Source: Betaproteobacteria bacterium (GTDB taxonomy: Bacteria; Pseudomonadota; Gammaproteobacteria; Burkholderiales; Rhodocyclaceae). Taken from it: DNA of 56,649 nt. The notes under the pieces are model-generated. The model did not search any database and was not told the DNA's origin. It saw only the letters and a list, made by a program, of their open reading frames with translations. The DNA is taken from the NCBI GenBank assembly GCA_016234745.1, contig JACRAR010000011.1, positions 1 through 56,649 of the forward strand. The letters run 5' to 3'. The translations under genes and the position numbers were made by a program. Shown here piece by piece: positions 8,990 to 16,490 of the stretch. Position 1 is the stretch's first letter. The number at the start of each line of letters is the position of its first letter.

Positions 8990-9778
8990 TTGTCTGACAT
9001 CCTCAACAAAATCCTCGCCGTGAAGCGCGTCGAGCTGGCGGCTGGGCTGGCAAGCAAGCCGCTCGCGCAAGTTCGCTCTGAAGCATTGGCACTGGCGCCG
9101 CCGCGCGATTTTGTCGCTGCGATCCGCGCCAAGATAGCTGCCGGGCAATCCGCCGTGATCGCCGAAATCAAGCGCGCGAGTCCCTCAAAAGGGGTGCTGC
9201 GCGAGGATTTTCAACCTGGCGCAATCGCCGCCGACTATGCCGAACACGGCGCTGCCTGTCTCTCGGTGCTCACCGATCGCGAGTTTTTTCAGGGATCGGC
9301 GGCCTACCTGCAGCAGGCACGCAGCGCTTGCATACTGCCGGTGCTGCGCAAGGATTTTCTGATCGACAGCTATCAGATCTATGAATCGCGCATCCTCGGC
9401 GCCGATGCCATCCTGCTCATCGCCGCCGCCCTGGAGTTTTCCCGGCTGCGAGACATGGCCGACCTCGCGGCGAGCCTGGGCCTGGGCGTCCTGGTCGAAG
9501 TGCATGATGCCGCCGAACTCGATCTGGCGCTGCAACTCGAAACGCCGCTGCTCGGCATCAACAATCGCAATCTGCGTACTTTCGCGGTCGACCTTGCCAC
9601 GACGCTGGACCAGCTCGGGCGGATTCCTCAAGGAAAAATCGTCGTGACCGAATCCGGCATCCAGTCGCCAGCCGATGTGGCGCTCATGCGCAGCCACGGC
9701 GTCCAGACCTTTCTGGTCGGCGAGGCGTTCATGCGGGCAGCCTCACCCGGCATGGCCCTGGCACACATGTTTCGTTGA
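8990..9778 (+). CDS. trpC: Indole-3-glycerol phosphate synthase
   Basis: TrpC closes the indole ring of CdRP with decarboxylation. The 262-residue TIM-barrel enzyme has [12 protein letters not shown] (catalytic lysine region), the LRKDFLID lysine loop, NNRNLRTF, and TESGI. The TTG at 8990 has GGAG at 8979-8982, and the peptide then begins [11 protein letters not shown] like its homologues. TTG 8972 is a poorer alternative. It lies 48 nt after bioB, so the trp operon is split by the biotin cluster. Unlike in E. coli it is not fused to trpF. trpF, trpB and trpA are not in the window. Confidence 0.96.
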   Translation: MSDILNKILAVKRVELAAGLASKPLAQVRSEALALAPPRDFVAAIRAKIAAGQSAVIAEIKRASPSKGVLREDFQPGAIAADYAEHGAACLSVLTDREFFQGSAAYLQQARSACILPVLRKDFLIDSYQIYESRILGADAILLIAAALEFSRLRDMADLAASLGLGVLVEVHDAAELDLALQLETPLLGINNRNLRTFAVDLATTLDQLGRIPQGKIVVTESGIQSPADVALMRSHGVQTFLVGEAFMRAASPGMALAHMFR

Positions 9779-9794
9779 AACCTAAAGTGGTTTG

Positions 9795-9811
9795 CCTGCT
9801 TTATCAGCAGG
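9795..9811 (+). terminator. Weak hairpin after trpC
   Basis: CCTGCT 9795-9800 pairs with AGCAGG 9806-9811 around TTATC, followed by TTGTTGC. The stem is short and the U-run imperfect. It is the only candidate end for the trp/bio transcript before the porin gene. Confidence 0.35.
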
Positions 9812-9995
9812 TTGTTGCACAAATACCACACAATTCACCAAACCCTCATCAAATTAGGTCCTTTTGCTTGCCCGTGCCCATCCGGGAAGGCAGAATCGCG
9901 CCAGCTTCTCGGACACGGGGAGTGAGAATTGCAGCCACAGTGGCCAACCACGTGGAGTCATTGGGGCAGCTCTCTTCAACTACATGGAGAAATAC

Positions 9996-11126
9996 ATGCA
10001 AAAGAAACTTATCGCAGTGGCAGTGGCCGGCATCGTTTCCGGCACCGCTTTCGCCCAGTCCAACGTGACCGTGTATGGTCGTCTGGACTACGGTTACGAT
10101 GCCCGCAAAGGCGCTGACGGCAAGTTGGCCGCCACCCAGGACAAGACCAAGGGCGAAGTGCGCGACGGTATCCGTGGCGGTAGCCGCATCGGCTTCAAAG
10201 GGTCGGAAGATTTGGGCAATGGCACCAAGGCCATTTTTGAATTGGAGTACGGGGTAGCCACTGACCAGCCGGCAAATATCAATACCGCAACACCCAATGT
10301 TCCCGGGACGTCGGCCTTCTGGGTCAACCGCCATTCCTATATCGGCTTGACCGGCAACTGGGGTACTTTCGTTGGCGGCCGTCTTGATGGCATCCGTTAC
10401 AACCTGATGCTGGCTGCCGAGCAGCTCGGCGGCGGTGTGGGCAACTTCACCAGCATGACCGGCCAGTATGACCGCGTCGACAACGCCTTTGCCTACATCT
10501 CGCCGAATTTCAATGGCTTCACCTTCACTTACGCTCATTCCTTCAACACGAGCGGGACGGAAGGCAGTGTGCTGGCCAAGAACAACATGGGTGGCGGCAA
10601 CAAGGGCGACGATGTCCTGAATTCCTTCATGCTGAAGTATGCAAATGGTCCGGTGGTTTTGTGGGCTGACTATGAGACCACGACGCAGAAGGGTTTCAAG
10701 AATGGCGATCTGAAGACCTATGTCCTGGCTGGTACGTACGATTTCGGCATGGTCAAGATCGGCGGCCTGTATGACTCGCTCAAGATCGATGCTTGCGGCA
10801 ACTTGGTCAATGTCAGCGCGACCTGTAATCTGGCTGGCACGGCTTATGATCGCCGCAACTGGGCCATCTCCGCAGTCGTTCCTTATGGCAAGTGGGCATT
10901 CAAGGCGCTCTACGGCCAAGTTAACAATAAGATTGGCGTCGACACCGATGCCAAGAAGTACGGTTTTGCGATCGATTATGACCTCTCCAAGCGCACCAAG
11001 CTTTACGCTGACTGGGGCAAAGTCGACAACGACAAGAACGCTGCTTTCGGTATCCAGGCTTCGCCGAACTCCAACGCCTACTATGGCAACAAGGGTATCG
11101 ACTTCGGTATCGCTCACAACTTCTAA
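9996..11126 (+). CDS. Outer-membrane porin (Gram-negative porin, Porin_4 type)
   Basis: The 376-residue protein has a signal peptide (MQKKLIAVAVAG...AFA, cleavage before QSNVTVYG) and the classic start of mature betaproteobacterial porins, VTVYGRLDYGY. It has repeated aromatic beta-strand patterns, GSRIGFKGSEDLGNG, and a C-terminal strand ending in phenylalanine (GIAHNF), as required for Bam-mediated assembly. It would form a trimeric general-diffusion channel. Two Cys (CGNLVNVSATC) probably form a loop disulfide. ATG 9996 is chosen because GGAGA lies 5 nt upstream. It is monocistronic, with its own terminator; substrate preference cannot be read from sequence. Confidence 0.93.
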   Translation: MQKKLIAVAVAGIVSGTAFAQSNVTVYGRLDYGYDARKGADGKLAATQDKTKGEVRDGIRGGSRIGFKGSEDLGNGTKAIFELEYGVATDQPANINTATPNVPGTSAFWVNRHSYIGLTGNWGTFVGGRLDGIRYNLMLAAEQLGGGVGNFTSMTGQYDRVDNAFAYISPNFNGFTFTYAHSFNTSGTEGSVLAKNNMGGGNKGDDVLNSFMLKYANGPVVLWADYETTTQKGFKNGDLKTYVLAGTYDFGMVKIGGLYDSLKIDACGNLVNVSATCNLAGTAYDRRNWAISAVVPYGKWAFKALYGQVNNKIGVDTDAKKYGFAIDYDLSKRTKLYADWGKVDNDKNAAFGIQASPNSNAYYGNKGIDFGIAHNF

Positions 11127-11156
11127 TCTGGCCTAACAACAGATTCAAGTTGATCG

Positions 11157-11184
11157 CGGGGGCTTCGGCCCCCGTTTCTTTTTG
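11157..11184 (+). terminator. Rho-independent terminator of the porin gene
   Basis: A perfect 7-bp stem, CGGGGGC 11157-11163 with GCCCCCG 11168-11174, closes on a TTCG tetraloop. It is followed by TTTCTTTTTG, giving a strong intrinsic terminator 30 nt after the porin stop. Confidence 0.9.
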
Positions 11185-11251
11185 AGTGTCAGCGTGCGTT
11201 AAGAAACGCGTCACCGAAGAACCTGGTTTGCAAAGTATCAGGATGTGTTGC

Positions 11252-12397
11252 TCAATATACGCAGGTATCGCAAGGCGTGGCTGCAGCCAGCCGACTAAAA
11301 GTAAATTGGCGCAGTTTCCTGTATTCCGGAGAGTTGTATATTTCGAGCACGGATTGGCGGCTAACGTCGCCGATCACATGTCGCCCTTCTCCGTCCATGC
11401 AACATAGCGCGACCTTGCCGCTCGCCATGATCGAAATTTCGTACCAACGGGAGCATCCGGTAGGCAGCACGCGCTTCTTCGTGCCAATATCAACTTGTCC
11501 TGCCCAATCGCTTCGGCCAACCATAAAGCATTGAAATCGAGGATAACGCTTCGCCACGAATTCCATGAAGTGGGCATCGCCAGATGTGCCGTTCATCACT
11601 CTTGAAAGGACCACTGCGTGGGGATAGCCTGCAGCAACCCGCCGGTGAAGATGGTCGAGTCTAGACAAGGTCTTCTCGAACGGAAGCTGCATCAGCGTTT
11701 CGTATTCCGTCTTTTCGGCGGCGTTAAGCGAAACCCAGACATGAAGCAAGTTGCGGATGCCGGCGATTTTCTCGACGACATTCTCGGTGAGCGGTGACCC
11801 ATTGGTGAACAGTCGCAAGTTGGCATTCGGCAATTGCGTGTTCAATCGTTCACAAACCGAGAAGATTCGCTTGTCCAGGAGTGGATCGTTTACTTTGAAA
11901 GGCGATACAAGGAACTGGTGGGTCTTGGGAATTGCCTTCAGATCATTGATGATCTTGTCAATGAGTTCATCCGGCATTCTGTCACCTTGGCGCGCCATTG
12001 TAGGGTAGGGGCAGAAGCTACACTTGGCGTTGCAGATCGCGTGAGTTTCAATATGGACCTCGATAGGGTATTCGATATGCGAGGATTGCCGAAGCTTCAT
12101 CAAGTCGACTTGAAGAAACATATCGCTAGGCAGGAGGCTGCCTTTGGGGTGGTTGCCGAATTCACACAAGACACCCAGCCAAATGGCGGCGTCACTGTCA
12201 TTTAGCATCGCGGCGCGGAGCAGGTAGCGATCGCCGGCACCACCATTGAAGAGGTTGGCAATGCCCAAGTAACGCAAGGCCGCCGCGTTCAGGGAGTCTT
12301 TCTTTACTGCCTTTTCGGCGAGTTTAGCCAAGCCGGAAAAATCGCCGATCTGGCAAAGCTGCTGCATGGATTGAAACTCTTGGGATTCGTTATCCAA
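11252..12397 (-). CDS. Radical SAM protein with SPASM-like C-terminus and N-terminal TPR-like helices
   Basis: This 381-residue protein begins with about 90 residues of helical repeat-like sequence (GDFSGLAKLAEKAVKKDSLN, AALRYLGIANLF). A radical SAM core follows, with C122, C126 and C129 in CNAKCSFC. Seven further Cys follow, six of them in the last third (CSRW, ALCCMD, CDTC), a SPASM-like arrangement for auxiliary Fe-S clusters. Such enzymes modify peptides, proteins or sugars. It is 22 nt downstream of the SPINDLY-type glycosyltransferase on the same strand, so it probably acts on the same target. TTG 12397 is supported by GGAG 9 nt upstream; ATG 12367 is an alternative. The substrate is unknown. 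Confidence 0.8.
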   Translation of the reverse strand: MDNESQEFQSMQQLCQIGDFSGLAKLAEKAVKKDSLNAAALRYLGIANLFNGGAGDRYLLRAAMLNDSDAAIWLGVLCEFGNHPKGSLLPSDMFLQVDLMKLRQSSHIEYPIEVHIETHAICNAKCSFCPYPTMARQGDRMPDELIDKIINDLKAIPKTHQFLVSPFKVNDPLLDKRIFSVCERLNTQLPNANLRLFTNGSPLTENVVEKIAGIRNLLHVWVSLNAAEKTEYETLMQLPFEKTLSRLDHLHRRVAAGYPHAVVLSRVMNGTSGDAHFMEFVAKRYPRFQCFMVGRSDWAGQVDIGTKKRVLPTGCSRWYEISIMASGKVALCCMDGEGRHVIGDVSRQSVLEIYNSPEYRKLRQFTFSRLAAATPCDTCVY

Positions 12398-12419
12398 AAT
12401 TTTGTCTCCGGATTTTCAT

Positions 12420-14804
12420 TCAAGCTAACACGGGCCGATCGCTCCAGATTCTCTCGTAGAGAGCCTCAAGATTGCGGGTAAACCGAACGGTATCGAAGAG
12501 CGGTGATTGCAGACGCTGATCAACGAGCTTCTGCTTCAGCGCGGCAAGACGCTGCCTGTCCAGGGCAAGTTCCAGCGCGAGACGCGAATAGTCCTCCCAG
12601 TTGTTCGTAATCATTTCAGGCAACCCGGCGGCCGAAACCAGGCTTGCGCCGACGCGACTGGCGAAGGTGTTGCCGGTGCGCGTGACCATGGGTACCCCGA
12701 CCCAGAGTGCATCACTGCCGGTCGTGTGAGAACCGTAAGGAAGCGTGTCCAGGGCCAGGTCGGCGAGCTGCAGCCTGCCTAGATGCCCCGCGAGCGGGAG
12801 TCGTGGCGCAAAAATCAGTCGGTCTGTCGCAACGCCGCGGCGGCCAAACTCACGTTGCAGATTCTCTTCGGCAACCTTCCCCGCAGCGAGCAGCCAAAGC
12901 ACACTGCCAGGAACCTGCAGCAAGAGCTTGGCCCAGACATCAACCGTCTCCGGATTGAACTTGTTGGTCTGGTTGAAACTGCAGAATACGAATGCCTCAT
13001 TCGGCAAGCCGGCTTCGTCCCGGCTCGGGCACGGACCGACAGCGCGTGTGCGGTCGTTGGGCTGGTAACAGTGCGGCATTTGCGCAATGGCTTCGGTGAA
13101 CTGGTCAGCCGTTTCGTGGGGCGTGACCACCGGGTCGCCGATGATGTAATCGGCCAGCCGCCGGTGTCCTAATGTTCCCGGGTAGCCGAGCCAACTGGCG
13201 ATGATGGGGGCTGGACGCCGTGCCGTGATGCCGAGGCGGGCGTTCTGGGTATAGCCCTTGAGGTCGACCAGAATGTCGACGCCATCGGCGAGAATCAGCG
13301 CGGCGGCGGCGGCATCGCTGAGGTTGCGGATGTCGCGGAACAGATCGGCATCGGCTTCGGCCTGACGCCGATAAGCGTCATCCGTCGCCGGACCATAAGA
13401 GTAGAGCTGAATCGCAAAGCGGCTGCGGTCATGGGCGGCGAGCACGCCCGCCATCAGGTGCATCGTCGCGTGGTCGAAGAAGTCAGCGGACAGGTAGCCG
13501 ATGCGCAGCCGATCCCGCTGCGGTCGCGCTGCAGGATCTGCCATGGGCGTTTGCTCGAGCAGTCCGACGCCGAAATGATTGACGGCGGCGAGTTCGCCCA
13601 GGCGTTTTTGCAGCTCGGGCGCATCGGTCATGGCGAGGGCGAGGAAACCGAAGGGATCAATGTAGGTATCTGAGGCCTTCAATTTGAGCCGCAAGGCGGC
13701 TTCATCTTTCCCGCGCAGTTTCCAGTCGCAAATTTGCGAGGCGCAATAGAACGCCTTGCCCAGTGCGTAGCCCCGATCGTCGCGGATCGCGCGGAAGCAG
13801 GGCTGGGCTTCGTCATAGCGCCGCTGGGTTTGCAGCAGATTACCGAGGTTGTTGCGGGCATCGGTGTAGGCCGGCTCGATCCGGAGCGCTTCGCGGTAGC
13901 AGGCTTCTGCTTCGCTGCCGCGCTGCTGGCCGGTCAGCGCATTGCCGAGATTGCACCAGGCGCTTGGCATCGAAGGCGCGAGTCGTAGTGCTTCGCGGCT
14001 GGCGGCTTCGCCTTCCGGATACTGGTTGAACGCGTTGCAGCCGCCAGCCAGATTGACATGTGCTTCCGGCAGATGCGGCGCCAGTTCGACCGCACGGCGG
14101 AATGCCGCCAAGGCTTCAGTGGCTTGTCCGCGGATCTGCAGAATCCGGCCGAGGTTGGCGTGCGCCATGGCGATGCCGGAATCGACCGCGAGTGCCTGGC
14201 GCAGGCAGCTTTCTGCGTCATCTATGGCACCCAGTTCGAGAAGTTGCAGGCCGATATCGTTCTGCGCGATGCTCGATGTAGTTGTCAATGAGGCTGCCTG
14301 GCGCAGGGCATTCAGGGCTTCTGCACTGCGGTCCAGGCCGCGCAGGGCGATGCCGAGATTGAAGAAAGCTTCGGGCTGGTTGGCGAATTGACGCAGGATG
14401 CGACGACAATATTTCTCCGCGGCCAAGTGATTCCCCTGACTGTTGGCCAGGCTGGCCGCGCTGACGAGTGCCCCAAGCCGGTTCGGGTCGAGTTCCAGGC
14501 AGCGTTCAAAGCTGCGCGAGGCTTCCTTGCTTCGACCAGCCTGCATCTGGGCCAGGGCCAGATGCTCGAGCACCTCCGCGTCGGCGCGCAGCAATTTTGC
14601 CGCGCGCGACAAGGGCGCAACCGCTTCGTTTGCCCGTCCCAGGTTCAATAAACCAAGGCCCAGCAGATGCCACACCGGTGCCGAATTCTGCCAGCGCGTT
14701 GAACATTGTTCCGCTGCGCTGACCAGGCGTTCCAGTTGTCCGGATCTCAGTAAATTGACGAGCTCTGCAATGGGCGGTTGATTCGAGTTGGAATGGGGCA
14801 ACAT
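12420..14804 (-). CDS. TPR-containing O-linked N-acetylglucosamine transferase, SPINDLY family (GT41)
   Basis: From ATG 14804 the protein has 794 residues. The first half (about 10-400) is a run of roughly ten 34-residue TPRs with the W/L-G-Y-A-P pattern (for example LGRANEAVAPLSRAAKL, AYTDARNNLGNLL). The second half is the GT41 catalytic region, with RIGYLSADFFDHA, VDILVDLKGYT, APIIASWLGYPGT, FCSFNQTNKFNPETVDVW, and DTLPYGSHTTGSDALW (UDP-sugar binding). Bacterial homologues glycosylate proteins such as flagellins or have unknown targets. An upstream extension to 15014 is open, but it would run into the fadL region and looks non-coding. ATG 14849 is also possible. It is transcribed together with the radical SAM gene. 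Confidence 0.88.
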   Translation of the reverse strand: MLPHSNSNQPPIAELVNLLRSGQLERLVSAAEQCSTRWQNSAPVWHLLGLGLLNLGRANEAVAPLSRAAKLLRADAEVLEHLALAQMQAGRSKEASRSFERCLELDPNRLGALVSAASLANSQGNHLAAEKYCRRILRQFANQPEAFFNLGIALRGLDRSAEALNALRQAASLTTTSSIAQNDIGLQLLELGAIDDAESCLRQALAVDSGIAMAHANLGRILQIRGQATEALAAFRRAVELAPHLPEAHVNLAGGCNAFNQYPEGEAASREALRLAPSMPSAWCNLGNALTGQQRGSEAEACYREALRIEPAYTDARNNLGNLLQTQRRYDEAQPCFRAIRDDRGYALGKAFYCASQICDWKLRGKDEAALRLKLKASDTYIDPFGFLALAMTDAPELQKRLGELAAVNHFGVGLLEQTPMADPAARPQRDRLRIGYLSADFFDHATMHLMAGVLAAHDRSRFAIQLYSYGPATDDAYRRQAEADADLFRDIRNLSDAAAAALILADGVDILVDLKGYTQNARLGITARRPAPIIASWLGYPGTLGHRRLADYIIGDPVVTPHETADQFTEAIAQMPHCYQPNDRTRAVGPCPSRDEAGLPNEAFVFCSFNQTNKFNPETVDVWAKLLLQVPGSVLWLLAAGKVAEENLQREFGRRGVATDRLIFAPRLPLAGHLGRLQLADLALDTLPYGSHTTGSDALWVGVPMVTRTGNTFASRVGASLVSAAGLPEMITNNWEDYSRLALELALDRQRLAALKQKLVDQRLQSPLFDTVRFTRNLEALYERIWSDRPVLA

Positions 14805-14991
14805 GTGCGGCTGTGGGATGGTTGGCGGCGAGTGTTTTTCGGGCCTCATTCTACAGCCGAAGCACAGTGGTTTCTCGTCATCCCGAGTCCCTGGAAGCGA
14901 ATCGCAGCGGCGTGAATGGGTGTAAGATACGCGCACACTCATTGGGGTGCTTCGATAAGCAACTAAATTTACTTTGGGGAGAGGAATGCTC

Positions 14992-16404
14992 ATGCGTACA
15001 AAAATGCGCGTCAAGAAAGTGGTGCTGGCAACGCTACCGGCAATTGTTGGCGGACTTTATGCCAGCGTGGCGGGAGCTGCCGGATTCCAGTTGCTGGAGC
15101 AAAATGCCAGCGGCATGGGAACAGCGTATGCCGGTTCGGCTGCAGTGGCGGACAATGCGAGCACGGTGTTCTTCAATCCCGCCGGCATGGCTTATTTGCC
15201 CAAGGGGAAAAATATCGCCTTCGGCGTGGATGCGATCAATCCGTCATCAAAATTTTCCAACAACGGTTCCGTTGCGCCGCTCCTGCAGACTTTGAACAAT
15301 AACAACGGTGGCGATGCCGGCGACCTGGCCTTCGTTCCGCACGGCTACTTCACTATGCCGATCAATGAGCAGATCACTTTTGGCGTCGGCGTCGGCGCGC
15401 CTTTCGGACTCAAGACGGAATACGACAGCGGCTGGGATGGACGGTTCCAGGCGATCAAGTCGGACGTCAAGCTTATCAATCTCAACCCTTCCCTGTCGTA
15501 TAAGGTGAATAACTCGGTCTCGCTGGGCTTTGGCTTGAACTATCAGCATCTCAAGGGCGAATTTACCAGTGCCGTGAATTATGCCGGCGCAGTGTTTGCA
15601 GCGGCTTACGCACGGGCTTTGGGGGCTGGCGCATCGCCCGCCCAGGCCCAGGCAGCGGCTGCAGCAGCGGGACGCCCGGCAGGTGAAGGGATCGGCATCA
15701 TCACCGGTAGCGATAACGCCTGGGGCTACAACCTGGGCATCATGGTCGATGTCACCCCGGATACACGGCTGGGCTTGTCCTACCGCTCGAAGATCAAGTA
15801 CCACCTAACCGGCAACGCCGACTTCAGCAAAACCGGGATTCCGGCGATTGACGCAGTGCTCGGTTCGGCTGCTAGCCCTGTGCGTGGCGGCGCCATCTAT
15901 TCCGACATCAAGATTCCCGACACCTTCATCATCAGCGGCCTGCATCATGTGAACGACAAGTGGGACATCATGGGCGACCTGTCCTGGACCGGCTGGTCGA
16001 AGATTCCAGTGCTGACCTTCAACTATGCGAGCGGCCCCTCGACCTTGAGTTCAACCCAGGAAAGCTGGAAAGATACGTGGCGCGCAGCCATCGGCGCCAG
16101 CTACAAATACAACGCGCAGTGGAAGGCCAAGGTGGGTGTGGCCTACGACGAGACTCCGGTTCCCGATGTCACGCGCACGCCGCGGCTGCCGGACAGCGAC
16201 CGGACCTGGCTTTCCATCGGCGGTCAGTACAAGCCAACCAAGGACAGCGCCATCGATTTCGGCTATACCCACATCTTCATCAAGGATGGCAGCATCAACA
16301 ATAACGGCGGTTCCGCTACTGCCCAGGCTTCATACGGGCTGTTGAAAGGCAAGTACAACAATGAGGTGGATCTGCTGGGCATCCAGTATTCGCTGACCTT
16401 CTAG
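14992..16404 (+). CDS. OmpP1/FadL-family outer-membrane transporter
   Basis: FadL-type 14-strand barrels move long-chain fatty acids or aromatic hydrocarbons through the outer membrane. A signal peptide (…VAGAAGFQLLEQ) gives a mature N-terminus with the family signature LEQNASGMGTAYAGSA and FFNPAGM. The C-terminal strand ends in LTF. The 470 residues include an Ala-rich segment (about 200-235, with AAAYARALGAGASPAQAQ) in a probable loop. ATG 14992 is placed 6 nt after GAGGA; ATG 14986 and 15004 are alternatives. It is transcribed divergently from the GT41 gene. Two hairpins follow its stop codon. Its ligand is not predictable here. Confidence 0.92.
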   Translation: MRTKMRVKKVVLATLPAIVGGLYASVAGAAGFQLLEQNASGMGTAYAGSAAVADNASTVFFNPAGMAYLPKGKNIAFGVDAINPSSKFSNNGSVAPLLQTLNNNNGGDAGDLAFVPHGYFTMPINEQITFGVGVGAPFGLKTEYDSGWDGRFQAIKSDVKLINLNPSLSYKVNNSVSLGFGLNYQHLKGEFTSAVNYAGAVFAAAYARALGAGASPAQAQAAAAAAGRPAGEGIGIITGSDNAWGYNLGIMVDVTPDTRLGLSYRSKIKYHLTGNADFSKTGIPAIDAVLGSAASPVRGGAIYSDIKIPDTFIISGLHHVNDKWDIMGDLSWTGWSKIPVLTFNYASGPSTLSSTQESWKDTWRAAIGASYKYNAQWKAKVGVAYDETPVPDVTRTPRLPDSDRTWLSIGGQYKPTKDSAIDFGYTHIFIKDGSINNNGGSATAQASYGLLKGKYNNEVDLLGIQYSLTF

Positions 16405-16407
16405 TAC

Positions 16408-16445
16408 CCCAGAATCGGGCACGAGTGCCCGCCATTGGTTTCTGG
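16408..16445. repeat. Nested inverted repeat after the FadL gene
   Basis: The inner palindrome CGGGCAC 16416-16422 pairs with GTGCCCG 16425-16431. The outer arms CCCAGAA 16408-16414 and TTCTGGG 16439-16445 also pair, forming a two-tier hairpin or cruciform directly after the stop codon. It has no U-run, so it is probably a 3'-end stabiliser rather than the terminator. Confidence 0.6.
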
Positions 16446-16449
16446 GTAA

Positions 16450-16490
16450 GAGGCCTGCCAGGAGTAAATCCGGCAGGCCTCTGTTTTATT
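16450..16490 (+). terminator. Rho-independent terminator of the FadL gene
   Basis: GAGGCCTGCC 16450-16459 pairs perfectly with GGCAGGCCTC 16472-16481 around a 12-nt loop, followed by TGTTTTATT. It ends just at the 3' end of the convergent kinase gene. Confidence 0.85.

Noticed and set aside
9849-11117. A 422-codon frame antisense to the porin
   Set aside because: The + strand has a clear signal peptide, porin strands and terminator; the antisense frame is a shadow.
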